Shown here in pieces: positions 1-9,631 of a stretch of DNA of 23,201 nucleotides (positions within the stretch are counted from its first letter, which is position 1; every line of letters begins with the position of its first letter). Below the pieces are notes generated by a model, which searched no databases, was not told the origin of the DNA, and worked only from the letters and a program-made list of their open reading frames with translations. The stretch spans positions 832,824 to 856,024 of the forward strand of contig MU646370.1 of NCBI GenBank assembly GCA_026770585.1, written 5' to 3'. The translations under genes and the position numbers were made by a program. The stretch comes from Baffinella frigidus. Lineage: Eukaryota; Cryptophyceae; Cryptomonadales; Baffinellaceae.

Positions 1-1451
1 ACCGGTAATTCTAGAACTCAAACCCTCAACCCTAAACACTGAACACTAAACTCTAGAACCTAAACCCTAGACCCTGAACCCTGAACCCTATCCCAAACCC
101 AAAGCCCTAAACCCTGTAACCTCAATCCAAAACCCCAAACCCCACACCTTCAATCCTAAACCTTTAACTCTGGACCCTGAACCCTAAACACTGAACCTTG
201 AACTCTGAACCCTGAACCCTAAAACCTAAAAACCTGAACCCTAAACCCTAAGACCCTGAACCTTACAATCACAACCCCAAACCCCAAATCCGAAACCCTA
301 AACTCCAAACCGGAAACCTTCAACACTAAATCTTAAACCAAAATCCTCAACCATCAATCTGGAATCTAAAGCCTGAACCCTGAACCATACACCCTAAATC
401 CTATTTCCTAAACCCTAATCCCAAGACCCTAAACCGTGAACCTTAAACCATAAAACCTGACTCTTAAAAATTAAACACCCTCAACTTAACCCTCAACCCT
501 GATGAACCCTGAACCCCAGACCCTAATCTCTAAACCCTGAACCGAAAACCCTGAAATCTCAACCTTGAACCCTGAACTCCACACCATGAACCCTGAACTC
601 AAACCCCGCAACCGTAAACCCTAAACCCTAAACCCTAAACCCTAAACCCTGAACCCTAAACCCTACAGCCTAAAACATAAACTCCAAACCTAAACCCTCA
701 ACCCTCAACCCTAAACCCTAAACAAAACACCGCAACCTCCAAGCCCTCAACCCTTAATCCTGAACCCTGCACCCTAAACCCACTAAACACTAAAACCTAG
801 ACCCTACACCCTACCACCTGAACCCTAAACCCTCAACCCCAAACGCTCAACCCCAGACCCCAAATCCTCAACCCTACCACCTAAAACATTGTCCCTAAAC
901 ACAAAATCTCAAACCGCAACCTGAGACCCTAAACCCGAAACCCACAACCCTAACACCTCAACACTAAACCTGAATTTCATAACCAACAAATCCTGAACCC
1001 TGAACCCTAAAACCGGTACTCTATACCCTAAACCACAACCCCTGAACCCTGAAACCTGAACCCTAAACCCTCAACCCTAAACCCTAAACCCTAAACCCTA
1101 AAACCTAAACCCTAAACTCTGAACCATGAAATCATGAACCCTGAACCCTGAAGCCTCAACCTTAAACACTACTCCCTACTTTTCAACCCCAACCCCTAAT
1201 CCCTAACCCCTCACACCTAACCCCTGAACCCTGCACCCAAAACCCTAAAACCTGATCCCCAAACCCTGAACTATAATCTCTGATCACTTCTAACCACAAC
1301 CTCTTACCCCTAACCCCTGTGCCCCAAACCCCAAACCCCAACACCTAACCAGTAAATCCTAAACCCTAAATCTTCAACCCTAAACCCTGAAGCCCAAACT
1401 AAAGACCAAACCCTCAACCCTACACCCTGCACTCTACTCTCTCAAAGTTGA

Positions 1452-3000
1452 AGACTGCACGTTAAACCCTAAACCGCAAGCCCTAAACCCTAAACCCTAA
1501 ACTCTAAACACTGACCTCTGGACCCTCAACCATAAACCCTAAAAACCTAACCCAACCCCTCGACACCCTAAACCCTAAACCCTACACCCTAAACCCTAAA
1601 CCCTGAACCCTATACTTTACAACCTAAACCCTCAACCCTTACACCTTACCCCTAACCCTCACACACTACACCCTACAACCTACACCCTAAATCCTAACAC
1701 CTAACCCCCAAACCCCGAACCCTGAACCTGTAAGCCCTCAAAACTCAACGACCGAGGCTAAATTCTAAACGTTAAACCTGAATCTCTAGACCCCAAACCC
1801 AAAGACCTAAAACCTGAATTCTAAAACACCAACCCTCATCCCTAAACCCTAAATCTGAACCCCTCACCCCTGAACCCTCCACCGAAACACCAAAAACCTA
1901 AACCCTCAACCCTCAACCTTAAAATCCCAAACTCCAAACCCTAAACTCTAATCCTTAACGCTTGACCCCTAACCAACAACCTCTTACCCATAACCCCTGT
2001 CCACCAAACCCCAACCCCCAACCCTTAACCAGTACACCATAAAATCTGAACCCTAAACCCTAAACCCTAAACCCTAAACCCCAAACTTGAACTCTAAAAA
2101 CCAAACCCTGAACCGTACACCCTACACCCTAAGCCCTCAAAGCTCCAGACTACACGCTAAACCCTAAACCGCAATCCCTCAACCCCAAACCCTAAACCTC
2201 AAACCCTGAACACTAAACCCGCAATCCTCAACCCTTAGCCCGAAATCTAACACACACACCCCGACCCCCTGAACCCTAAACCCCAAACCTTCAGCCTTAT
2301 ATTTTACAGCCTAACCCCTAACCCCTAACCCCTAACCCCTAACCCCTAACCCTTAACCATTTCACACTACACCCTACAACCTACACCTTAAACCCTAACC
2401 CCTAAACTCCAACCCCAAAACCCCAAACCTGTAAGCCCTCAACCCTCAACCCTCAAGGCTAAACGCTCAACGTTCAACCTGAATCTCTAGACTACACGCT
2501 AAACCCTAAACCGCAACCTCTCAACCCCAAACCCTAAACCCCAAACCCTGAACCCTCAACCCTCAATCCTAAACCCAAAGTACCAAAATCTAACACACAC
2601 CCCTCGACCCCCTAAACCCTAAACCCCAAACCTTGAGCCTTATATTTTACTTTGGTGCTTTGGTGCTTTGGTGCTTTTATTTACACTCACGTCGAAGGCC
2701 ACATCCCACCTCACTCTTGAGGAGTTGGGAGTAATCTACGGATGAGCTCCTCGACTCTACCCATGCAGGTTCAGCCGAGCCTCCTTTGCCCCCTTTTCCA
2801 ATATTTTACAACCTGAAACCTTAACCCCTAACCCCTAACCCCTAACCCCTAACCCCTAACCCCTAACCCTTACACACTTCACCCTACAACCTACACCTTA
2901 AACCCTAACCTCTAACCCCCAACCCCAAAACCCCAAACCTGTAAGCCCTCAACCCTCAACCCTCAAGGCTAAACGCTCAACGTTCAGCCTGAATCTCTAG
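1452..3000 (+). repeat. Higher-order repeats within the telomere-like array
   Basis: A non-telomeric phrase beginning AGACTACACG and running into CTAAACCGCAA occurs at 2147 and 2489 (342 bp apart), with a decayed version at 1452, about two periods earlier. A second phrase (TATATTTTAC, runs of ACCCCTA, ACCTGTAAGCCCTCAACCCT, then CTCAACGTTCA) occurs at about 2296-2486 and 2641-3000, with a degenerate third copy from about 1612. The array therefore grew by duplication of units of about 340-350 bp as well as by addition of heptamers. Confidence 0.75.
2642..2809 (-). mobile_element. 150-bp insertion with 9-bp target duplication, probably a truncated retroelement 3' end
   Basis: The sequence 2651-2800 is unrelated to the surrounding array and is flanked by identical copies of ATATTTTAC (2642-2650 and 2801-2809). 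The related repeat copy at about 2299 lacks the insert, so it acts as an empty site. Read on the minus strand, the insert opens with 40 sense codons from 2799, stops at TAA (2677-2679), and ends in three tandem copies of an 8-bp unit read as AGCACCAA. An open frame that stops just before a short tandem 3' tail, plus a target duplication and no terminal inverted repeat, fits a 5'-truncated non-LTR retrotransposon or a SINE. The 40 residues contain no domain I recognise. A processed fragment of another RNA is the alternative. Confidence 0.6.
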
Positions 3001-3466
3001 ACCCCAAACCATAAAACCTGGAACCTGAAAACTCAACCACCCCCCTTAAACCCTGAAACCCCTGACAAGCAAACACTAAACCCCAAGCCTAAGGAATAAA
3101 CCCTAAACCCTAAACCCTAAACCCTAAACCCTGAACCCTAAACACTAAACCCTAAACCCTGAACCCTAAACCCTAAACCCTAAACCTCAAACCCCAAACC
3201 TCAAACCCTAAACCCCAAACAGTCACCCCTCACCCCTCATCTCTCACATCTTACCCCTCACCCCTCACCCCTGATCCCTAACGTCAGAACCCTAACACCT
3301 AACCCCAAACCTACAACCCCAACCCCTAACCCCTGAACCCTAAACCCCAACCCTAAACCCCAGACTCAAAAAAACTGAATCTCAAACCCTAAAATCTAAA
3401 TACAAAACCCAAGACCTTAACCCTAAATCCTAAACCCTGAACCTCACCCCCTCAACCCGTAAGGTA

Positions 3467-3486
3467 GGATTTAGGGTTTAGGGTTA
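3467..3486 (-). repeat. Short TTTAGGG patch, inverted relative to the array
   Basis: After more than 3.4 kb of C-rich repeat the sequence switches to about two and a half units of TTTAGGG. This is a head-to-head telomere-repeat junction separated by only about ten bases, and it marks the edge of the array. Confidence 0.7.
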
Positions 3487-3901
3487 AGAGCCCTGTCGCG
3501 ATCATCTTCTCTCTCGTGTGACATCCCCAGAGCTGCAGAGACACAGAGCCCAAGCTACCTGGCTACCCACTCCTCGCAACTGTAAGACAGTTGACTGCCA
3601 CATCCAAACTGGAAGTCACTTACGCCAGTCAGCTGCGTTGGAATCTATTTTAGGCTCTCGACAGCCCAAAATAGTCAACCGTTGCAATTATTTTTTACAC
3701 CACATCCAAATTTGGATGCAGTTATGCCAGGCACCTGCATTTGACTACACACATCTCTCAAAGCGTTTCGAAGTTGAAGCGTTTGTTATCCTCTCCACCT
3801 TTGAAAACGCCCGCCCAATCGCGTTTCCTTCCCACAGCACCGCACCGTCCACCGCACACGCGACACCAGCAGACCCGAGCCTCCCGACACCAAGATAACA
3901 T
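3487..3901 (+). promoter_or_regulatory. Upstream region of the 3902 gene, with direct repeats and an imperfect palindrome
   Basis: Two related segments of about 47 bp start with CCACATCCAAA at 3598 and 3700 (102 bp apart) and match over most of their length. Between them lies an imperfect 30-bp palindrome at about 3649-3678 (CTATTTTAGG ... CCAAAATAG). An AT-rich stretch follows at 3683-3698. An open frame at 3518-3898 crosses this region but has poor codon bias and mostly follows the repeats, so I read the region as upstream or 5' untranslated sequence. The promoter role is inferred. Confidence 0.35.
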
Positions 3902-4405
3902 ATGGCTATCAAGATGTGGAAAGCCTGGCGCGGAAACTGGAAGATCAAACCGCCAACCAACGCAGACACGGACAGCGCCTCCGACGACAAGGACATGACC
4001 AACACAACGATTCAAGCTCGCCCCGGCAACTTCTGCAAGACCCAATCGTCTAGAAATCACTACCTCGTCTGCGATTCCTCCATTGCCTCCGCCGCGCTGG
4101 CACCTTTCGAGGAGGAACAGCCTGCCCCCACCATCGCGTCGCGCCGCCGCCGCCCTGCCCCGCCCGCTCTCAACATCTCGTCGCTCCAGCCCGCGCAGAC
4201 CGTCGCCGTCAAACAGATTGTCGGAAGGCCCTCGGCACTTCCGCGGGTGCTCTCCACCAAGCGCCCGACCATCAAGGACCTCATACGCCCTCCCGCACGC
4301 CTTCCCACGCCCAGCACCAAGATCGAGGTGGCATCCGTGATGCCAGAGTCCGTCGACTGGCTCGACCTTATGTGCCAGCGCTCAACCACCTCCATCCTCC
4401 TGTAG
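3902..4405 (+). CDS. Unspliced 167-residue protein of unknown function
   Basis: The reading frame opens with ATG at 3902, just after an in-frame TAA (3896-3898), which fixes the start, and ends with TAG at 4403. Codon third positions are strongly G/C, unlike the overlapping frames, which supports real coding. The product begins with a basic, tryptophan-containing stretch (residues 1-18), continues through a charged Asp/Ser/Lys segment (20-35), then a low-complexity Arg/Pro/Ala region (about 75-95), and ends with a more ordered segment containing DWLDLMC. No signal peptide, membrane helix or known domain is visible. It is probably largely disordered and basic. An AATAAA follows 33 bases after the stop. 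I do not recognise the family; a lineage-specific subtelomeric gene is the simplest reading. No intron is needed. Confidence 0.6.
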   Translation: MAIKMWKAWRGNWKIKPPTNADTDSASDDKDMTNTTIQARPGNFCKTQSSRNHYLVCDSSIASAALAPFEEEQPAPTIASRRRRPAPPALNISSLQPAQTVAVKQIVGRPSALPRVLSTKRPTIKDLIRPPARLPTPSTKIEVASVMPESVDWLDLMCQRSTTSILL

Positions 4406-4438
4406 TGCGCGTGCGCGCGGAAATTTACATACTCACCT

Positions 4439-4444
4439 AATAAA
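4439..4444 (+). terminator. Possible polyadenylation signal AATAAA
   Basis: AATAAA lies 33 bases after the stop of the 3902 gene in AT-rich sequence, a plausible position for 3' end formation. Not every algal group uses this signal. Confidence 0.35.
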
Positions 4445-4690
4445 AGACCATTCCGCTGGAATCCGAGCTTCACTCCGTGCAGGCGTCTCTAAAGTGAAGC
4501 TGGCTCCACGCTGTGTGCGTGTCGAGCGCTGACAACCACAAGAGGCTTCGTGAAAGAAACAGCGCCTATCCCCACAGCACCCGCTGCCAGCTCTTCGTGC
4601 ATTCCTCTACTAACTCCCCGCCCCGTCCCAAGCAGCGCCCGTCGTCGTCGTTGGGATTTCAAACTCCCCTGCGCATTACAGAAATGTACG

Positions 4691-4815
4691 TACAGAGGTA
4701 CATAGGTACCTCGCTCATAAGAAACCGCCCCCCCCAAGGACCACCATAGCACCACAGGCATAGTCCTACTGTAGGGTCCTACGGGGGGGCGGTTTCTTAT
4801 GAGCGAGGTAGCCCT
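4691..4815. mobile_element. Palindromic MITE-like element, family A, copy 1
   Basis: Left arm GTACCTCGCTCATAAGAAAC followed by a C tract (from 4707) and right arm with a G tract, then GTTTCTTATGAGCGAGGTA (to about 4810), form long terminal inverted repeats around a short centre with CTACTGTAGGGTCCTA. The outer bases are more decayed than in copies at 17383, 18540, 18740 and 19570, which begin TACAGGGG and end CCCCTGTA. Confidence 0.8.
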
Positions 4816-5283
4816 GCACCTCGTCTACAAGAAACGGTTCAGATAAGAACGAGGGGTGGTGGTTCTTAGTTTTTAAGAACTTTCCGCCAAAATTTTGCCC
4901 TGCGTTTCTCAACAAATAAGAACGTGGCACCGACCGTTTCCCCAGGAACTTCTCGATTCAAGATTTTGTAGCGTTGTCGATGTGCTCGAATGTGAGATCA
5001 ACTTTGATTCAGATCCGAGGGCGAGGTGAGATTTCACTGAAGGCGAATCTGGATCTGAGAGTGAGTGGGGGGGAGGGGTGGGAGCGCGAGGGGGAGGTGG
5101 GGGGGCGACGAGAGCAGCGAGCGCAATGAGGCCGATGATCAAGAACCAGACCGACTGTATCCCAGCTTTTCTTAAATTTGAAGAGCGCGCCACCGACCGC
5201 CCCCCCCTCTTTTCTTAAAGTCTAAGAACGTGCCACCGACCGTTCTCGAATTCCACGCACCTTAAGAGTGAGGTACCCCTGTA
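4816..5283. repeat. Repeat-derived block, perhaps a longer family A relative
   Basis: The block ends with a family A-like terminus (CTTAAGAGTGAGGTACCCCTGTA, 5261-5283, degenerate). AAGAACGTGGCACCGACCG near 4919 recurs as AAGAACGTGCCACCGACCG near 5225, with a partial copy at about 5189. On the minus strand 4909-5193 is an open frame encoding a hydrophobic stretch of about 20 residues followed by a proline-rich segment; it lacks an ATG and overlaps these repeats, so I do not call it a gene. Confidence 0.4.
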
Positions 5284-6219
5284 CATACCGCTCACGCACC
5301 CTAGGTTCACAGCTCCTGCGTCTTTGCCGGGATCCGTTTCCGCTCTGCCTGCCGCTCCCTGCCGAGGTCCACAGTATCAGCCTCAGTCGGACAGGTGATG
5401 AGCCTCGACGCTTCAGAACCATGGTACATCCCATTCAGTCCAAGGCGTGACGTTCCGCTGTGGTTCTAGCTAGGGAGGGAGGTAGACCCCAGGAATCCCG
5501 CGTCGGGGAACCCAAACGTTCATGTCGGGAAAACTCGAACCCCCCGATAGTGGGGCCGTGTCGAAAAAATGGGGCCGTGTCGAGAAAAGGGCCCTGGGTA
5601 AAAAACATGGGGTACATCGCGAAAACAGCAGAATGGCAAACGTCAATTTTTGGTTTCCTGACACGGACGTGTTTCCCAGAGGGGTCCCGGGACCTGAATG
5701 TCTCGTCGCTGGGCACTGGCGCGCCCTCCCAGACCGGCAGCCCCATCTGCTGCTTCAGCCAGCTCCCCTGCCCATGCACACGCACACGCCGCCCGTCACT
5801 CCAAGCCTACTGCCTGCGTCACTCCCCCGTACGAGGCTGCGGCACCAGCCGTGTGCCGAGAGCAACCTTGCACGGAGCAATCAGTGACGCTGCCGGCACT
5901 CATGGGGCTGCCGCAGCCCCATGAGTGCACGTGCGGGGCGCGTACGTGCGGGGCGCGGGGCGCGGGGCACGGCAGGAGGTGCGATGGGAGGTGGGGGGGT
6001 GCAGCAAGCGTCGCGGGGGTGCGTGGTGCGGGGCAGTGGTTGGGGGGGGGGGGGCACCGCCCAGTGGTGGACAGCGAGCGATTCTGGGTGGAGCGAGGTG
6101 CTCCGGAGGCGGGCGCGTTCAGCTGCCGTCGCCGTCACCGCACTGCGCGATACAAATATCAGTAAAGAGGTATCAGCGTTCAAAGTGAGGTTCGTGTCAG
6201 CAACCCTGGTTTAGGACGA
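5284..6219. other. Stretch without a supported gene
   Basis: Several overlapping open frames exist on both strands, but none shows a recognisable domain or splice-consistent structure, and GC richness explains their length. Visible items are a 19-bp tandem duplication (5551-5588, TGGGGCCGTGTCGARAAAA), a perfect hairpin (5896-5928) and short GCGGGGC reiterations (about 5932-5968). Confidence 0.5.
5896..5928. repeat. Perfect 15-bp hairpin with 3-nt loop
   Basis: GCACTCATGGGGCTG (5896-5910), loop CCG, then the exact reverse complement (5914-5928). It is a small perfect stem with no adjacent gene that would make it a terminator. Confidence 0.85.
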
Positions 6220-6230
6220 CCAGAGCGGTG

Positions 6231-6335
6231 AGTGCTTCGGCCAGCAGAGATTAGGTGTAAAACCTGAACACGAGCTGCAAGAGGGGTCAGGTTCAAAACC
6301 TAAACACGAGCTGCAAGAGGGCTTGGCCAGCAGAG
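6231..6335. repeat. Tandem duplication, unit about 37 bp
   Basis: AAAACCTGAACACGAGCTGC (6259) and AAAACCTAAACACGAGCTGC (6296) begin two near-identical units ending in AAGAGGG. They are bracketed by two copies of GGCCAGCAGAG (about 6239 and 6325). Confidence 0.8.
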
Positions 6336-6419
6336 CGCTGTACGATAGAACGATCAGTGAAGCGGTATTAATACCGGCACACCGAGAGTGGCTGGTCAAC
6401 AGCGCGATGGTCAGAGCAG

Positions 6420-6595
6420 TAGAGCGCTCGCGGGAAAACTTATCGGATTTTAACGAGATTTTTTTTCAGAATTTCAGAGAATTTGTACCAGAATCGTTTA
6501 GATGGACCGGTTTCATGTCACGTCCTGGTACAAAATTTCTGAATTTCTGAAAATATTTCTCCTGAACTCCGACAAGTTTTCCCGCAAGTGCTCTA
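6420..6595. mobile_element. TA-flanked inverted-repeat element, family E
   Basis: Termini TA-GAGCGCTCGCGGGAAAACTT and AAGTTTTCCCGCAAGTGCTC-TA form inverted repeats of about 65 bp at roughly 80% identity, continuing inward to TTGTACCAG at about 6485 and CTGGTACAA at about 6535. The size (176 bp), long inverted repeats and TA dinucleotide at both ends fit a non-autonomous Tc1/mariner-like MITE. It contains no coding sequence. Confidence 0.7.
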
Positions 6596-6719
6596 CCGGC
6601 GCACCCAGCGTGGGTGGTGGCAGCAACCGCTCGCTCGCGGGCCCGACACTACCCCCTCGATGCAACGGAAGAACCGTCTCCCTCTTGCTGCACCCATCCC
6701 GGGGGTGTCTACCAAGGCC

Positions 6720-6874
6720 TAGCTCTGTCCCACTTGGATTTGGGCTCCTCATCAATTCGCCCCCCCGCAAATTTCACATGTGAATTTCCGGGGGGGGTGG
6801 GGGCAAAATTCACCTTGAAAATGGGGGGGGGGGGGCGAATTGATGAGGAGCCCAAATCAAGTGGGACAGAGCTA
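6720..6874. mobile_element. TA-flanked palindromic element, family D
   Basis: TA-GCTCTGTCCCAC continues through TTTGGGCTCCTCATCAATTCG into a C tract; the right arm is its reverse complement ending GTGGGACAGAGC-TA. Arms of about 47 bp match apart from a single-base indel. The centre contains TTCACATGTGAA and G tracts. A terminus matching this family occurs at 10088-10112. Confidence 0.8.
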
Positions 6875-6875
6875 G

Positions 6876-7918
6876 AAGGCGCGAATCGCGCGAATCTCTG
6901 CATCTGGGGACACGCCCCATGTAGCCATCGCCGCCTTGACTTCACACGGTCACGTCCACTACAAGTGTTGTACGCGACACACACGGAATCATACATGCGC
7001 CAGACTGCACGTCGTGGAGGTCCAGGGGAGGGAGAGGGGCGGAGCGAGACCTGTTGGGAATCGGGAAGAAGAAGTTGGTAGGCAGGATCGCTATCGCACC
7101 CACCTCCTCACCATCTGCCAGACACCCAGCACCGAATCAGGCTGTAGGGTTTAGCGTTCAGGTGTTAGCGGTCCATACTTGCGGGCATGGTGCACCACCC
7201 CACAGCCAGACGCGAACATGCATGGCCTTGATCTTCAAGGGCGCTGCTCCCCCTCACCCCTACACCCTACACCCTACACCCCAACCTGCCATTCCGCCAC
7301 TGTATCAGGCGCGCGCCCTGCTTGCTGCCATGCATCAGCCCAAGCTGTCCATTGCCCCAAGAGGCGCGGATTCGAGTCGGAAGTGCACCGCTAGCCCGAA
7401 CTTGAGGGAGCCTCTGGGCATGGTATATACCTCTACAGGAAGCTTGGAGCCTTGCTGTAGGCACGGCCTTGTTCTGCACGGGCGCTGCTGCCCTAACCCC
7501 TACACCTTACACCCTCAATCCCGACCCGTAAACCGGAGGGGTGATGCCGAGAGGGCCCGCCGTATGCCGCGGGAGTTCCCCGCCACCTCTTGAGACTTGC
7601 TTTTCAGTCACGTATCTCTCTCTCTCTCCCAGCCCGCCTCCAAGTGAGGGGGATCGGCGCACCAGGACTTGCTATCCAGTCAAGGCTCATTCTTTCTGGG
7701 CCCGCCTTCACCTCGGATGGGGGGGGGGGGAGACGCACCAGGAAGACCGTTGAGAAGAGAGTCCATGACAACTCGCGTGAAGCGGCCAGGCCCCGTCGCT
7801 GCTATCGTCGCCATTCCTGCCAAACCCCAGTCTCTTGTTAAGTTGTGGAAATCTGTCCGCTGAATTAACTTGTATGTTATTCTTCTCCAGCGCCTAGCTT
7901 TGTCTCACTCTCATAGGC
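6876..7918. other. Stretch without a supported gene; contains a direct duplication
   Basis: A segment reading GGCCTTG, then GGGCGCTGCT, CCCTA and ACACCCTA units occurs at about 7222-7285 and 7464-7525 in diverged form. Each copy carries a few C-rich telomere-like units. A CT run at 7616-7630 precedes an AG but defines no convincing exon. Open frames here show no recognisable protein features. Confidence 0.45.
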
Positions 7919-8072
7919 CAACGTCCTGGAAACCGGGTAGTTAAGCCTACAGTATTCCTTACGGTAGGCCGTAGGGGCCGAGGGGGGGTCCTATGAAACA
8001 GTAGGTCCTAGGGGGGCCTACGGCCTACCGCAGACAATACCGTAGGCCTCACTACCCGGTTCCAGGACGTTA
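7919..8072. mobile_element. Inverted-repeat element, family B, copy 1
   Basis: Left end CAACGTCCTGGAAACCGGGTAG and right end CTACCCGGTTCCAGGACGTTA are inverted repeats continuing inward through TTAAGCCTACAGTATT / AATACCGTAGGCCT to CTACGGTAGGCC-like arms. The inner core GGGTAGTTAGGCCTACGG is shared with elements at 21090 and 21923. The right end carries the expected TA; the left reads CA. Confidence 0.75.
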
Positions 8073-8078
8073 CCCTAT

Positions 8079-8160
8079 TAACTCTGATTCGGGATCGCCA
8101 ATGTGGTAGGCCCGGGCTCGTTTTCGCCCCAAAGTTGACGAATTTGTATGTACCGCACAT
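8079..8160 (-). repeat. Element terminus related to 10026-10112, opposite orientation
   Basis: The reverse complement of this segment aligns with 10026-10112: both contain GTGCGGTAC, TCAACTTTGG, a GCGGAAAAGAGCC-like stretch, then ATYGGYGA and CAGAGNTA. The outer edge is TA-ACTCTG here and CAGAGC-TA at 10112. The relation extends to translation: RKRARAYHIGDPES on the minus strand here and RKRAVAKNIGEPKS on the plus strand there. I read these as two outward-facing ends of a mobile-element family, not as a conserved gene. Confidence 0.5.
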
Positions 8161-8652
8161 CCATCACAACAACTTGAGAATAGTTGGTCAACCCAACTGG
8201 GGCATAGCTCCAGGACAGGGAGAGCGGCACAACAGTCCACCGAGCCCTGGTCTGGGGGTGGAGTCTGGGGGAGTGCCACACGGGAGCGAATACCAGAGCT
8301 GAGTAGCAAGGCCTTGGCCGAGTCCGACGTCAACCCCCAGGAGCCTAGCCCCGGAGGCACCGGTAAGGCAGTCACGACCGACCGTCTGGCTTCGGCGTCC
8401 GCGTGACCGGTCACGCAGGCGTTCATGGACCGGGCATTATCGCCATCTCTCTCTACTCTCGCGCTCGAGAGCGCTGAGGGATGCCCTCCGCAGGGCACCA
8501 TTCCACACAGTGGCCTTCCAAGGACGTTGTGGCTTCGAAGGACATTTCGACCATACATCTCGTCGAAATGTCGGTTGATAATATGTCTTTGCACCGAGCA
8601 ATTCTCAATTAGTGCCACGCAAACAAATGGACCGACCTGCGACGCCCACTGT

Positions 8653-8861
8653 CCACTCGAGGCTGAAAGAGGAAGTATTTTAAATGTGGGGCTGTTAAAT
8701 TTAGTACCAGTCACGGGCAGGTTTGGTCACGTATCTGGGGGAATTCCCCCAGATACGTGACCAAACGCCCCTATGTGTGTGAAATTTGCCACACATCTTT
8801 TTTGTCTTCACTTGTAAAATAATCCCGGTTTTAAAATAGTCACATTTCTAGCCTCGAGTGG
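8653..8861. mobile_element. Inverted-repeat element of about 209 bp centred on a perfect palindrome
   Basis: The outer ends CCACTCGAGGCT (8653-8664) and AGCCTCGAGTGG (8850-8861) are exact reverse complements. Inside, imperfectly matching AT-rich arms (GTATTTTAAA / TTTAAAATAG) lead to the perfect 46-bp palindrome at 8721-8766. No coding sequence is evident; a foldback or MITE element is the likely explanation. Confidence 0.65.
8721..8766. repeat. Perfect 46-bp palindrome without spacer
   Basis: GTTTGGTCACGTATCTGGGG followed by GAA, then the exact reverse complement with no spacer (centre at 8743/8744, the EcoRI-like GAATTC). Allowing a one-base indel, symmetry continues a few bases further on each side. 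Confidence 0.95.
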
Positions 8862-9631
8862 GTGTGGTGTGCTGATACACGCGGGCCAGACACGCCATGC
8901 GTGGTAAATTGGGAATTGGCAGGCGAGAAGGAACGTACCGATCCAGTTGAGCTGCGCGGCGGCACCAGGCTTTGCAAGCGCCGACTCCGCCTCCCGCGAC
9001 TCAGTCAGCAGCCTCCTGCGAATCCACGCCAGGCCATCACTGCCAATTTCTCAACGCGACGTTTCGTTTCGTGTTACTGAATGAGTGTGCCTTCCCCGAG
9101 TTGACTACATCGGTACTCCACTTTTGGCGTGTTTCCCGGGTGGTAATCAACTTTACATGTAGATGGGTACTAAAATGAAATTTCGACGTGTGACCTGGCG
9201 TGAGCCGCGACCGTCTCAGCTGTCTCCTTACGTCCTGATCTAACAAGGCCTTCCACACAGCGGGCTACGCGGGGAAAAATGGTCAAATCTAACCCACTTC
9301 CCGTTATCTTATCCGCAGGAACCCCCCCTATGTCCCTACGGATTGCCTACCGTAGGGTCCTAGGTCGTAATCGCTTATGGGTTATTCAAAACCCCTTCCA
9401 GGTCCGCTGTGCGGAACGGAAGGAAATACATGGTGGCTATGTTGGTTTCGATCCGCGATAAACGCGTTGTATCCACCCCCCCCTCCTGGCACTCCGGAGC
9501 CCTGAGACCCCCCCCCCCGTGCTTGCTTGTGAGCGGTGGGTGATTCTCCCTCAGGTGGGATGCACGGGCAGAGAGTGAGCGAGCGAGCGAGCGAGAGAGA
9601 GGGCGAGAGAGAGAGGGCGAGAGAGACTCAC
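8862..9631. other. Stretch without a supported gene
   Basis: No exon was recognised on either strand. Contents include a fragment at about 9318-9365 (GGAACCCCCCCTATG ... CCTACCGTAGGGTCCTAGG) related to 16993-17030, and a GAGC/GAGA purine tract at about 9575-9627. Downstream exons of the minus-strand glycosyltransferase are expected at lower coordinates than 9632, but I could not identify them. Confidence 0.4.

Larger units (their letters stand above)
1..3459 (+). repeat. Degenerate CCCTAAA telomere-like array
   Basis: Almost continuous variants of the heptamer CCCTAAA (CCCTGAA, CCCTCAA, CCCCAAA, CCCCTAA) with short runs of perfect units, for example near 616-650, 1078-1100 and 3108-3135. The C-rich strand is the given strand, the orientation expected at a left chromosome end, but the heavy decay shows this is not an active telomere; it is a subtelomeric or interstitial array. 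Blocks within it recur as higher-order repeats (see 1452-3000). No gene is visible apart from the inserted fragment at 2651-2800. Confidence 0.9.

Noticed and set aside
2651-2800. A tRNA-derived SINE with internal promoter boxes
   Set aside because: GGTTCAGCC at 2769 loosely resembles a B box, but no convincing A box or cloverleaf is present. A truncated retroelement end fits better.
1-3459. A functional chromosome-end telomere
   Set aside because: Orientation fits a left end, but the repeats are too degenerate and carry an insertion; at most this is subtelomeric.
4909-5193. Minus-strand frame with a hydrophobic stretch then Pro-rich sequence, resembling a signal anchor
   Set aside because: It has no ATG, overlaps repeat copies, and no continuing exon was found.
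8070-8714. 214-residue minus-strand open frame
   Set aside because: No domain or codon bias stands out; its end is explained by the repeat at 8079-8160, and the rest overlaps element-rich DNA.
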